Positions 34,004 to 44,984 of a DNA stretch of 64,000 bases are shown piece after piece. Both the position numbers and the translations under genes were made by a program. This DNA is from Celoporthe dispersa (lineage: Eukaryota; Ascomycota; Sordariomycetes; Diaporthales; Cryphonectriaceae). The stretch is from the NCBI GenBank assembly GCA_016584495.1, contig WAID01000003.1:7005788-7069787 (forward strand). Direction: 5' to 3'. Under the pieces are notes generated by a model. That model did not search any database. It was not told the DNA's origin and saw only the letters and a list, made by a program, of their open reading frames with translations. Position 1 is the first letter of the stretch, and each line of letters opens with the position of its first letter.

Positions 34004-36540
34004 ATGTTGTACCAGCCATTCGTGAACGCCCTCGTGGGTGTCATGGCCATGTCTTCGGCTATTGCGAGCCCGCTTCATGGAGGTCACGAGCTGAGCAAGA
34101 AGGGTGTCCCGGACACGCATGTCCTCCATGAGCGTCAGATGCCTCACTGGTCACGAAGCTGGGAGAAGAGGTCCAAGCTTGATCGGTCCCTACTTCTTCC
34201 CATGAGAATTGGTCTCCGGCAGACCAATCTGGATGAGGGTCACAACTTGTTGATGGACCGCTCAGACCCGGCGTCACCTAACTTTGGGAAGCGAATGAGT
34301 GTTCATGAGGTCATTGACTTTTTGCGCCCGAGAAGGAGACTGTTGAGGGTTGTCAGGGACTGGCTAGTGGCTAGTGGCATAGATGTCACGCGCATCACCC
34401 AGTCCGTAAACAAACAGGTAATATTAAGTGCTCTTCAAGGCTTCTTCATGTCACGCATAAGCTCACGCTTTGCAGTGGATCCAATTTGACGCTACAACAG
34501 AGGAAGTCGAAGGGCTTCTCTACACCGAGTTCTACATGTGGCATCATGGACCCACTGGGTCCAAGGACATCGCAGCTGAGGAATATCATATTCCGGCCAA
34601 TGTCCAGGAGCATATCGACTACATCACGCCAGGAATCCGTCTTCGAACGGATCCGGGACGTGTTCGCCGCCTCAAACGGCAAGCCGAAGCTGCATCGCTT
34701 CAGAAGCGAGACATACAGGCCATGCACACTGGTCTAGAGGCCATCAATGCGAGTGCCTTACCCCCCCTGAACAGCACCAATTGCGATTACTACGTCACGC
34801 AGGAATGCATTCGCACCCAGTACAGCATCACCAAAGGCGACAAGGCAGCCCCTGGCAACGAATTGGGTATCTTCGAGTCTCTCGGTGATCACTACTCCAA
34901 GGAAGACCTGGATGTGTTCTGGAGCACATTCTACCCGGAGGTCCCAAACGGGACCTACCCGATCGAGAAGAACATCGATGGAGCGTTTGGAGCCATCAAG
35001 AATGTCTCGGCCGCAGGACTTGAATCTGATCTGGACTTTGAGGCTGCCCAGCCTCTAATCTGGCCTCAAAGGACCGTCCTGTTCCAGACGGACGATGAAT
35101 TCTACGAGATCAATGAGACTTCTACTGACACTCCCATCAAGGGATTCTGGAACACCTTCTACGACGCTCTTGAGTACGTTAGACCTGGAAGACCTCTTTC
35201 CTGCCGCTCATGAGAGCATCTCCCTGCACGTCCTTGAACCCTTCACCTGCTGACCTTTTATAATTTACAGTGGATCGTATTGCACTTACAGCGCGTACGG
35301 TGAGACAGGAAACTGTGTGGCCCCCGAGTGCCTCGACCCTATCTACCCGGATCCCAACCCGGGCGGCTACAAAGGCCAGCTGCAGTGCGGTGTCTACGAG
35401 CCTACCAACGTGATCTCCATCAGCTATGGCGGCGGCGAGTCTGACGTCCCTGCTTATTACACCAAGCGGAGATGTGACGAGATCATGAAGCTCGGCCTTC
35501 AAGGCGTCACCATCGTGATTGCATCTGGAGACGACGGCGTTGGTTCTTTCCCCGGAGATCCTACAGAGAGTGGCTGCGCTGGTCCTGACGAGACCGTCTT
35601 CTACCCGATGAGCGATGCTAGCTGTCCATACACCCTGGCTGTGGGATCCACCCAGTTCATCAAGACTTCGGGCAACTCGTCGGTGCCAAAGTACACAGAA
35701 ACGTCCACCACTCGCTTTCCCTCTGGCGGTGGCTTCTCCAACTACTTCGACACGCCTGATTACCAAAAGGACCAGGTTGCAAGCTACTTCGACTCAGTCA
35801 CCCTCAACTTCACCGGATACACTGACCCAGGTGTGAATTTTTCTACCGTCGGAGACGGCGTCTGTAAGTGAATGATACGTACTCGTCGAGCGCGATGTTT
35901 TCATCCTGTGGGGACTCACTCCTGCGCGGGTAGTGAGACTGACGAGATCAATCATAGATAAAATCGGTGGCAGAGGCTACCCGGATGTCGCGGCCATTGG
36001 CGACTACTATGTCATCCGGGCAGCCGGCACATTTGGCCGCGTGGGTGGCACATCTCTGTCCGCACCGGTGTGGGCTGCCGTTCTCACACGCATCAACGAG
36101 GAGAGGCTTGCGGTTGGGAAAGGCACTTTGGGCTTTATTAACCCGACACTGGTATGTTGACAGGCCTCGTCTGAATTGAGCGTCTGGTTGGTCATCTTGA
36201 GCCGTGTCGCTGATGCATTGACAGTACGCCCATCCGGAGGTCTTCTTCGATATCACAAATGGATCCAATCCCAACTGTGGGACAACAGGGTTCCTGTAAG
36301 TTTGTTAGACTGCGCGGAGTACTTCAATTTCTACTACTTGGCAACCCTTCTCTGTCTTCAGAATGACAGCTTGTGCTGATTCTTATCTAGGGCTGCCGAA
36401 GGTTGGGATCCCGTTTCCGGGCTTGGGTGAGTGCCTTCTTTTACTATTCACAATTATTTATTCTGCCAGCACAGGACTAATCATTCTTTCATAGAACTCC
36501 TGTATATCCCAAGTTATTGAGCCTTCTTCAAGATTTGTAG
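34004..36540 (+). CDS. Sedolisin (tripeptidyl-peptidase-type serine-carboxyl protease), secreted
   Basis: Seven exons: 34004-34417, 34476-35173, 35271-35863, 35958-36151, 36225-36295, 36391-36426 and 36495-36540, all in phase. 683 residues. The signal peptide is MLYQPFVNALVGVMAMSSAI. The activation (pro-kumamolisin) domain has LPMRIGLRQTNLDEGH, SPNFGK and VRDWLVASGI. The catalytic domain has ESDLD (Glu/Asp pair), ASGDDGVG (oxyanion Asp), FPSGGGFSNYF, GRGYPDVAAIGDYY and GGTSLSAPVWAA (nucleophile Ser). The C-terminus GWDPVSGLGTPVY is part of the calcium site. Such enzymes act outside the cell at acid pH. Residues encoded by about 34319-34351 read as a basic run. The next frame there reads a family-like FAPEKETVEGV, so a missing T and an extra T 30 bases later are likely. 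The overall frame is kept. Confidence 0.93.
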
Positions 36541-37649
36541 GAAGCTGGATGCAGATGAGGACATCTCTGGTGTTCGTGATCATGGTGAACATACGATCTA
36601 GACGATCAAGCGTAAGAATTAGAGTATTCCTAGAGGATGAAGGAGCTTTGAAGGATGAGAGCACGACTCAATCTAAGCGGTATCTCTCCTGAGCCTCGAC
36701 AGGGTGGTCAATGCTCCGTTGACCTTGGAGGAATATTCTCACCCCAACGGTGAATCATCGCCCCTGATGCACCAGTGACCAAAGGCCAAAGGTCCCCCAA
36801 AAATTACCTGACGACACACTGCTAACCAGCCTGCAAGCACCTTCAAACATGCCGCACCTCATATCACTGCGGTCCATGAGGTAGAGGTCACGCCACTATT
36901 CTTTTGTTGAGCAGAATCTGGCTCCTAGTACCGTATGTGGGCAATTAATCTATGTATCGGCATCTCCGTAACACCCCCTTAAAGAAAACGGATGGGCGGG
37001 GCTCGGTAGCTGGGCAAGGGCATTGCAGCCGTCCGTCCACTCGGGACGTTGTTCCTGAGAGGTGGAAATTCGCGGCCTGGAGGGCACTTGACCCCCCGGA
37101 CCCGGTACCTCATGACATAGTAGTAGTTACTTCTGACCTGATATTACTGGAGTGAAACCCACCAGTGGCGCGTAATGAGTGTATAGGACACCGGGCCCAC
37201 AGCTCCGAACGCAGCTCGATCCAGGTACTGAAAAGATCCTCCCGTCTTGGCAAGCCCATACTGCGGTATCCATGCGAGACGGATAATAGGATGCCATCGT
37301 ATCAATGCGAGACCTGACTGTGATCACTACTAGGCGGCAGGTTCCTTCAGTGTTCGGAGTCGTCAAGTTTCAAAAAATTGGCCCTGAAATCAAACATTTG
37401 GCTCCACCGTCCCCATCGCCAAGTGACTGAGCCCCCAGAACGTAAGGGGGCATATTCGAGGATCTCGGCTAACACAAGCTTCAGAACAAGTATAAAATCT
37501 GCGCAGGTAGATCCTCCCGTGTTTGTGTTGATCACTCCTCACTTAGTGATTATTACACAATTCACTTCTGCGGAACAGGTTCCAGATACTCTCAGGCATC
37601 ATCAGCCGGTTTTCTCCGTAAATATTCTTTTTCTTTTCGCGTTCCGGAA
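36541..37649. other. Intergenic region, no supported gene
   Basis: Short ORFs only, without domains. The last 100 bases are probably the promoter and leader of the next secreted protein. Confidence 0.6.
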
Positions 37650-38366
37650 ATGCAGTCCTCTATCGCCGTCACCATGACCGCCCTCGCGGCTGGCGTGAAT
37701 GCCTTCATCCCCGGCCTCATGCCTACGGCTACTGGCCTGCACGAGCGCGATGACACCTGGGGCGGCGCTGTTTCTCTCGGCCCTTCCAAGTCCACAATCA
37801 TCCACGCGGTCACAACGCTCACGCCCGGCACCGCCCCGTCTACCCAGAACGGTGAGCTCTTCCTCTGGCCCGGCATGAGCAACGGCACCGGAGATCTCAT
37901 CCAGACCACCCTGGAGTCCTGGCCTGACAACTCCTGGTGCGGCGCCACAACCGGACAGTGGTGCGTCCGTGCTTCGGTGTTTGGTTCCTTTGGCCAGTAC
38001 GACGGTGACGCCAGCGCCGTCTCGGGCGACACCCCGGTAGAGATTGTCTACAGCCTGAGTGGCACCGTCTGGACGCAGACCGTCACCAACGCCGACACGG
38101 GTGCCGCCCTGAGCTCGTACGAGATCGATGTTGGCGCCGGTGCCACCATGACCGGATACGGAACCGGGACGGAATGCGACGACAGCTGCTCTGGCACGAT
38201 CGCTGCCCAGACGTACACCGGTACCACGATCACGCTGGCGGCGGCAGACGAGTCCTTTGGCGACACTATCGCCACCAGCGGCGGGGCGACCTACACCGGC
38301 CTGGCGACTGCGGATGGCGGTGTCACATGGACTATTGAGGAAATGTATGTTCCTGCCATGGATTAA
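37650..38366 (+). CDS. Small secreted protein, beta-sandwich-like
   Basis: 238 residues in one exon. Residues 1-18 (MQSSIAVTMTALAAGVNAF) form a signal peptide. The rest is rich in Thr, Gly, Ser and Asp with alternating hydrophobics, typical of an all-beta secreted domain. The spacing in WGGAVSLG, QNGELFLWPGMSNGTGDLIQTTLESW and NSWCGATTGQWCVRASVFG recalls jelly-roll proteins such as the eqolisin (peptidase G1) group. I cannot identify the catalytic Gln/Glu pair with confidence. Two Cys pairs (WCGATTGQWC; ECDDSCSG) probably make disulfides. It follows the sedolisin gene by about 1.1 kb on the same strand. Function unknown; extracellular location is well supported. Confidence 0.8.
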   Translation: MQSSIAVTMTALAAGVNAFIPGLMPTATGLHERDDTWGGAVSLGPSKSTIIHAVTTLTPGTAPSTQNGELFLWPGMSNGTGDLIQTTLESWPDNSWCGATTGQWCVRASVFGSFGQYDGDASAVSGDTPVEIVYSLSGTVWTQTVTNADTGAALSSYEIDVGAGATMTGYGTGTECDDSCSGTIAAQTYTGTTITLAAADESFGDTIATSGGATYTGLATADGGVTWTIEEMYVPAMD

Positions 38367-39824
38367 CTTGGCATTCATAACAGTTCTCTGTAATTGTGGT
38401 GTGGCCTATTATTACTATTTTCATATATTGCTCGGTGTATATATATACTTTGGGGTACCAACCCTCGCATCGCCGTTGGACATATGGCGGATCTCAGGAC
38501 GATCAGTCCAGTGGAAGTTGGTGTATATCACAGCTTATTTTGACAATGGACCGGAGGCAGTGGTTCCCGTTACTGTTCCTTAGATGTACATATATCCCAT
38601 CTTCAGTGTTGAGGTGAATCAAATCTTTGATTAAAGTCAGTGCTGTTTACATTGTTTGACTTTGTCCTCGAGGCTGTTGTGCTGTTGGAAATCCAGTCGT
38701 GATTTAGTCAGGAAGATTAATTTTTTCTTTAAGAATAATATGGCAGTTCAAAAAGAAAGAAGAAAGAAAAAAGAAAAAATCACAAGGCAGCAATCACATG
38801 ACATGATCCGGATCAGTCTCGACTTATGAATGATTGTTTATAATCGCATCTTGATGAGCGAGTTGAACACATGCCAACAACTCGGTAAGCAGGCTCCAAA
38901 ACTTGGCATCTTATTGAGCGCTAGCAGGCTACTCAGCCCTGGAGTGAAGCGGTCATGCTCGTTGTGTTATTATACATGGTAGGCTTTTTCCTCTTTTTTT
39001 TTTTTCCCTTTTTCTTTCCTTTCCCTTTTCAATGATGTTGTCATGCAACCTGAGTTGACCGCTAGTACCAGCCATTTCAAAAGCCGAATCAATAATGAAG
39101 GGTTGTTATACTTTGATGTTGCACCCAGCCTGCAGCGGGTTTAGCAGGTTAGCGTCGAGTCCTTATGCCGAGCATGTAAGCATGGAGGCTTTCTTTGGAA
39201 CTATTGCACAAGATAGTATGATCCTGATGTTGACACACCAAATAGCACCACCAAGTCACCGTGCAGCAGACTTGCATATCTGTTCTCATGACCTCAGCTC
39301 GTTCTTTTGGTGCTGGGAGTGGGTCTGTCGCAGTGATCTTCCACAGACTCGCAGCCCGTCCTCAATTACATATATGAAGCGAGCCTTATCAAATTAATTA
39401 TCCATTTTAGCTGTAAACCTACCACGTGGGAAGGAGGCGTTGGTGTTGTGGGTGTACCATGCATGCACTTGAATGTTTCTCCATTTGATTGGTTTCATAA
39501 TCGTTGAAGCAGCGCAAGTGCCTATGCCTACTTACCCATTCGAGTTAGCGCTTCGATTTGGGGGCGCAGCTTGGAAGCCCAAGCAAGCTCAAAAGGCCAC
39601 CCCGCCCTGAGGCTTAGGCTGACGTCCAGCAATCTCCTCGTCCTTACACCTTTCTTCCATCACTTTCTCATCAGCAGCCCGCGCGACCCAGTCATCAAGA
39701 GAATCGAAATGCCAGACGTCGCGTCGCAGCGCATCTAGTACGAGGCCCAAGTATTGCAGACAGACGCTACGGCAGCAGCTCGCAGAGATATTTTCGCGTG
39801 CTTGTATCCCCGTCGCCAGAACCC
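38367..39824. other. Intergenic region, no supported gene
   Basis: AT-rich 3' flank of the secreted-protein gene, a T run near 38993-39005, and no ORF with a recognisable domain. The last 200 bases lead into the nucleoside-hydrolase-like gene. Confidence 0.6.
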
Positions 39825-41653
39825 ATGAGGAAGCTTCGTAATTGGGGGCGCGGGAAGCGGCAGACGAGGTCTACTACGCGCCAGCAGCAGGCTCGGCTGA
39901 AACGCACGATGGAGTCGCAGGCAGGACGACCACAGCCGGCGGGAGACACTGAGCTGTCGATATTCCTAAACGACTTTACGGACTCAGACAACCAGGCAGC
40001 GGGCCTGGCATGGGCGTGGTCTCTAGAACTCCATCCAGAGCGCAGGGGCATTTACATAGCTGAGCCGCGCCACGTGAACCTGGGCTATTACATGACGAGC
40101 GCGGACTTCACGAGGTGCATCGCTCTTGTCGGCAAGCTGCGGCCTCCCCTGGAGAGCGGTGACCCGCCCTTGACAACAGTGTTGGCCGGCCGCATGACCC
40201 GGTCGGTTATCGACTCGAGAGAGGTCGCCGAGCCTGCAGATGGCGAGGGGGAGAAATGTGTAAGCAGTCTCGGCATACGGCCAGATCTTGGGCCTGGGGG
40301 CGGCAGCGGGAACATGATGAAGAAACATGATGAACTAACGACTAGCAGCGACCTCTGTCCTTGGAGGAGCGAAAGCTGGTAAGTACCCACGTGTCTAGAC
40401 CTTGGGGGGGGCCTTCTTGTGACGAGGGAACTGACGACCAGTATCAGCTGGAACGGTGTATCAAGCCGCTGAATGGAGAAGACGAAGATGCGATTCAGCA
40501 TGCCAGGCTCCTTGCGCTGGATTTTCTGTTCACGATGCAGAGCCGCTGCAGTCGGAACTTCGACGTCTACGTAGACAACGTGGTGCTGCGGCATCTGGAG
40601 AGCCCTATCAACCTAAAGACCCACTATCATGAAGAGCTTGTGTTCCGCACAGCTGATGAGCTGGAAGGGTTCAAGGAAATAACAGACAAGCCAACTGACA
40701 ATCAAGATCTGATCGAGGATAGAAGAAATCGGCTCAGGAGTTGGTACGACAAAGCAATAACACGAAAGATGGCTGATGACTTTGCAAATGAGAACCCCTT
40801 GAAAGATCTAACAAACTACGATACATTATTCAACGAGATGCGGAAATACGAGCGCGTCGTCTTCTTCGGCGGCTGCTCCTTGACAATTCTCCAAGAGATT
40901 CTCAAACAAGAGTCCTCGTTAGCCCAGAGGGTCCATTACTACCAACAAGGTGTACGTCTCAATCACGTCCACGGACTCTCGCCTGTCTCTCGCTTCGTAA
41001 CCTTCCAACTAACCTCAGATTGTGTTTTTGGGCAGGGTACTTTCAACTCAAAGCTCAACATCCTGGGCAATCCGCTTAACTTCGCTTTAAATACAAAGGC
41101 CGCAGAATTTGTGTTCCGCAAAGACCAGATTGGGAAACTTGCCAATTTCACACTGATACCTACCGATACGACCAAGAAGCTTGAGTTTACCGTCAAGGGC
41201 CTCAAAGAGTGGTCTGCTGCCATTGGTCTCCATTCGCTCGGGTTCTACGGCCGCATGGATCCCTGGGATTTGATTAGTGAAAAGGAGCGCGAGAAGAAGG
41301 AACGGCATCACGTCTGTGCAAGCACCCAGGAGCTCATCGCCTGGAGGTCCGAACTGGCCAGCGAGTACAACGATCCCACGCTCAAGGGCTACAAGGCCGT
41401 TATGGCAGATCTCGTGGCCTTTCTCATCTCCTTCACCAACGCTTTTGACGAGTACCGGGCTCTGCACAAGGAGGAGATAGGAGTCGCTATGAAATACGTC
41501 CGTGACGGAGACAAGTCGACGATGGTCCTGGCCAAGGACCCAAGTTCGCCGATCAAGGCCCTTATGCTAGAGTTCTCTGAGAAATCGGGACCGGAAGTAT
41601 TGCTCGTGACGGATACATCAACTGTGGTCCAGTCCGCAATAGCGACAAGTTGA
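39825..41653 (+). CDS. Nucleoside-hydrolase-like protein (IU_nuc_hydro fold, divergent)
   Basis: Four exons: 39825-40259, 40349-40378, 40442-40951 and 41036-41653. Introns are 89, 63 and 84 bases with GTAAGC, GTAAGT and GTACGT donors. The third intron is a multiple of three and has no stop, so it is easily missed. Splicing it joins QQG to GTFNSK. The start may instead be the ATG at 39909 (502 residues) rather than 39825 (530 residues, very basic first 28). The segment IFLNDFTDSDNQAAG matches the Asp-rich calcium-binding start of inosine-uridine nucleoside hydrolases. GTFNSKLNILGNPLNFALNT and NFTLIPTDTTKKLEFTVKG recall their later core strands. A full active site is not assured. The substrate is unknown. 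Confidence 0.7.
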
Positions 41654-42424
41654 TGCCCAGGTGGTCATTAATCGTAGTCTCTGCGCTCAAACGCCGGCTA
41701 CATAATTACACCCTAGTCCATACAGCTCGACTATCGATTAGACAAAGGTCATTCTTAGCAAGTCAGATATACACAACAAGTTATCTGACAGAATCTATCA
41801 TGCCCAATGGTAGGAAACCCAGAGCGGCCCAAGCCTTTCTCTGACGAAGGACTGTGCGGACTAGGCGGTTATATCATCTCACGTGATCCTTCATGGTGGA
41901 TTGGTAGTCGAGGCGACCTTTTGTGTGTATGTGGTGTTGGATGATGGACGAGCAAGCAGTCAAGAGCATTATTATAGACAGGTGTCCAAATCAGAGGGGT
42001 TGGTTGGGAAGGATCTTAGGAGGAGTCAATCTTGATAACAAACGAGGGTGACGAAGAGTACGAACGGAGTTCAGGGTTCATTATTACTCAAGGGCTTTTT
42101 ATGTTTTCACGGCTGCTGGTCAAGTTTCAGCGCTTTCAGAGGGCCGACACTCACAAAGACCCCACGTTGCTGACATTACTGATAGGGCACCTGACTCTAT
42201 GATAGAAGCACGCTGCTCGTTCTGCGCTTTGTATTGAGACATGGCGAATATCCGTCGTCAAACTTCCAGGTCCCACCCGAAGCAAGAGATACATGTTACC
42301 ACCAGACTGGCAGCAGCCATAGCATTCCAACCTGCGCCCTCAACTATGGCCTTTTTTTTTTTTGTTCTTCCTCTCCCTCTCCCTCTCTCTCTCTTCCCCC
42401 CAAATCCCGACCCTTCCACTCGCC
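41654..42424. other. Intergenic region between convergent genes
   Basis: No supported gene. It contains a T run and CT-rich tract at about 42350-42400. It is the 3' flank of both the nucleoside-hydrolase-like gene (plus) and the exchanger gene (minus). Confidence 0.65.
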
Positions 42425-43633
42425 TCAACCTCGCAGAATTGTGAACTCGACTGCCAAAAAGCCTCCGTATGCGACTAACATCAACGCGCCCAGCATCTGC
42501 CTCACGCCAGCAATCTTACAAATACCTTTTCCTCCAATAGCGACGACGATTGTCAAGGCGACGGTAGCAGCCCACAGCCACCAAGCCTCGATGCGTGACA
42601 CGCCCACAAGGCCCAAGCGTCCATCTGCCGGGTGATCGTGCCAGCCGTGCGCAGCGATACTCCAGGCCGCGATGCCAAGGCACAGCGTCAACAGGAAAAC
42701 GTTGCTCCCCACGGCGTCGGCAACGAGCAGGCCCGTGTGGCCCCTGGCGCTGCTCATGACAGCAAGGAACTTCTCCGGTAACGACGTGGCGAGGGACAAG
42801 ACGGTGGCGCCAAAGGCCGAGTCCGATATGTCGAAGGAGGCCGCGAGGTGAGTGGATGTGTGCGCCAGGATGAAGCCGCTGATAGTCAGGGCCACGAAGC
42901 CGCACAGGAGCTTGAGGATGGGGATGAGGGTGTGGTGAAACCTCCTGAGCCTGGAGGAGGAGGAGACGCCGTGCTTGGGGACGAGGGGGTCCGACTCGCC
43001 AGCCTCTCCGTCGGCGTGGTGGCCGCCGCTGTTGTTGATCCCATGGTGGTGGCTGGCGTCAGAGGAGGCAAAAGTGTCGACCGAGGACGTGTCGTCAAGA
43101 TGGTCGTGTGCAGCCGCGCCGGACTCGATATCCTCAGCCTCATCATGACGTTCCGTGTAGAACATGGCCCGCCAGATGGTCCACAGCACCAGCACCACGT
43201 ACACGACAAAGGCCACAAGCAGCAGCCCGGCCACGACGCGGTTCCAGAGGATATCCGCCAGGGCAAACAGAGACACGACGCTCGTGAGCGCCAGCAGGGC
43301 CACGCAGGCGGCCTTGGAGCTCCGGTCGAAACCCTCCCAGGCGCCCGTGGAGAAGACCAGGCCCAGGGCGAAGGCGCCAAAGATGTTGGCCACGGAGCTG
43401 CCGATGATGTTGCCTACCGCGAGGGCGGGACGCCTCTGGGCCAGGCTGAGGGCCACGACGGCCAGCTCCTCCCACTCTGCGCCCGCGATGAGGATGGCGA
43501 CGAGCATCTCGGGGAGGTGCAGCCGTTTGGCCAGCGTGGTGGCGCTGGAGACGAAGAGCTTGGCCCCTCGCTCGAGGAGGGAGAGGCCAGCCAGGAAGGC
43601 GGCCACGTTGAACAAGACCTCGAAGGTACCCAT
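42425..43633 (-). CDS. Na+/Ca2+-exchanger-family (CaCA) membrane protein
   Basis: 402 residues, one exon. The start at 43633 (MGTFEVLFNVAAF) is chosen because it begins the first membrane helix. The longer in-frame extension is leader sequence with a CT repeat. About ten hydrophobic segments are visible. The two alpha-repeats of the family are present. The first reads AGAEWEELAVVALSLAQ and VGNIIGSSVANIFG. The second reads FGATVLSLATSLPEKFLAVMSS and VADAVGSNVFLLTLCLG. They are separated by a His/Ser/Asp-rich cytosolic loop (about 160-225). The second repeat has the canonical SLPE. The first has EWEE where most members have a Ser/Thr-x-Pro-Glu, which may alter ion choice. Likely a Ca2+ (or other cation) antiporter of an internal membrane. 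Confidence 0.88.
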   Translation of the reverse strand: MGTFEVLFNVAAFLAGLSLLERGAKLFVSSATTLAKRLHLPEMLVAILIAGAEWEELAVVALSLAQRRPALAVGNIIGSSVANIFGAFALGLVFSTGAWEGFDRSSKAACVALLALTSVVSLFALADILWNRVVAGLLLVAFVVYVVLVLWTIWRAMFYTERHDEAEDIESGAAAHDHLDDTSSVDTFASSDASHHHGINNSGGHHADGEAGESDPLVPKHGVSSSSRLRRFHHTLIPILKLLCGFVALTISGFILAHTSTHLAASFDISDSAFGATVLSLATSLPEKFLAVMSSARGHTGLLVADAVGSNVFLLTLCLGIAAWSIAAHGWHDHPADGRLGLVGVSRIEAWWLWAATVALTIVVAIGGKGICKIAGVRQMLGALMLVAYGGFLAVEFTILRG

Positions 43634-44984
43634 CTTTAATGTTTCGCTCTCTCTCTCTCTCTTCGACTCGCTCAGCTGCAAAAAGGAACCCAGTAGGATA
43701 CTGGTGACTTTGGCAGAATGAAATTCTTGTTTGTCGATCTGTGCTCGCCGTCCGAGCCCCGCCCCGCCGACGATGAGAAAGAAACAGAAAGAAAGACAAA
43801 AAAAAAAGAGTTCGTGCCTCTCACCGTACAACAGGACAACTAGAGATCCATCTGGGCCACCTGAGTTCTGTCGTGGCGTTTCCACAACAGTCGCATCAAT
43901 CGCGTTAGCCCACGACATCCTGGGCAGACCCACTGCGTTGACCCGCAAAAAAAGAAGAAAAAAAATGAAGGAAGGAGAACAATAATCATCTGTGAGCCAG
44001 TGAAGCCCTTGAAGGTACACCGATTCTGGAGTACCGGATAAGGCTCCGGTGTCTTTTAGGGTGGATTTCTGGTTCGAATGCTCCATAGATGTTACACTTG
44101 AATTTGAAATTAAAAAAAAAAAAAAGATAAAATACAGCGCACAATGTGAGAAATCAAGATGGATGATTTTCTATGCGGTGCAATTAATGGTACAACCACG
44201 ACTAAATAACTGCATTAGTATGCATGCATGATGCATTTGCCCGACTCGAGTGTCGCCTCCATGGTTGAAGTGGCTTCCGAACGCAGATCCCGAGCCCTCC
44301 TTCGGGATATCTTCCCAGCGTGTCTCGGCATGGTGGTTGGGTGTCGTCCACATCTTTCAGAGCTGAGCTGTCTGCGTCCAGATCCTGGCCAGAACGCCAT
44401 CTATAAGCACTTAGCAGCTGGTATCATTATTTCAGCTTCAACTCCTCTGAAAGCGCCAGTGCAGACTTACCAGGATATGGCGAGTGTCTTCAAGGGACAC
44501 AGCATGTCTAGTGACATACTTATCATCTTGAGAGCTTGTAGTCGACGAGAAGACCCTGTGAAATCGCTGGCAGACCTCTTTGCGTAATTGATTGCCCAAC
44601 TATTAGCTAATTAGCGGCAGTTGACTTCATCGAAGGTATAAAGGCTCCTGTGAGAAGTTGCGACACTCAGATGCGGCATGTTCGCAATCCGAAGAGACGA
44701 CTTAGTCTACAGTATCTTGCCACAGGTTAAACGATGGAGATGAGATTCAGGCTTTTTTTTCTTTTTTTCTTTGAATGCAGGACTAGGCCATTAATGAGCT
44801 CTGGGTTGAAAACATCAGGCTAGCCCTCGCTACAGCTATCTCTAGACGACGAGCCACATAGCCCAGGAGAAGTCAAACAGCTTCTTGATATCCAGAGCCA
44901 GGAACACGCAGTAGCACACGAAGAGAAACGCTAGGCGCTGGATGTGTGTAGGCTCAGGGCCACGCAGTGCGTCCCTCCAGCACG
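43634..44984. other. Intergenic region, with a possible coding tail at 44842-44984
   Basis: Mostly unassigned: the promoter region of the exchanger and short ORFs without domains (for example 44228-44587). On the minus strand at 44842-44984 a frame reads as a polar stretch, then a membrane-helix-like segment, then a stop. It may be a lost C-terminus of the adjacent esterase (see findings). Confidence 0.5.
43647..43663. repeat. (CT)n microsatellite in the exchanger leader
   Basis: A CT dinucleotide run directly upstream of the exchanger start codon (GA in the sense of the gene). Confidence 0.8.

Noticed and set aside
40950..41035. Donor at 40950 (GTGTAC) for the third nucleoside-hydrolase-like intron
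   Set aside because: It shifts the frame; the GTACGT donor at 40952 keeps phase and gives QQG-GTFNSK.
42848..43639. 263-codon plus-strand ORF over the exchanger
   Set aside because: Antisense shadow of the high-GC exchanger gene; Gly/His/Gln-rich without motifs.
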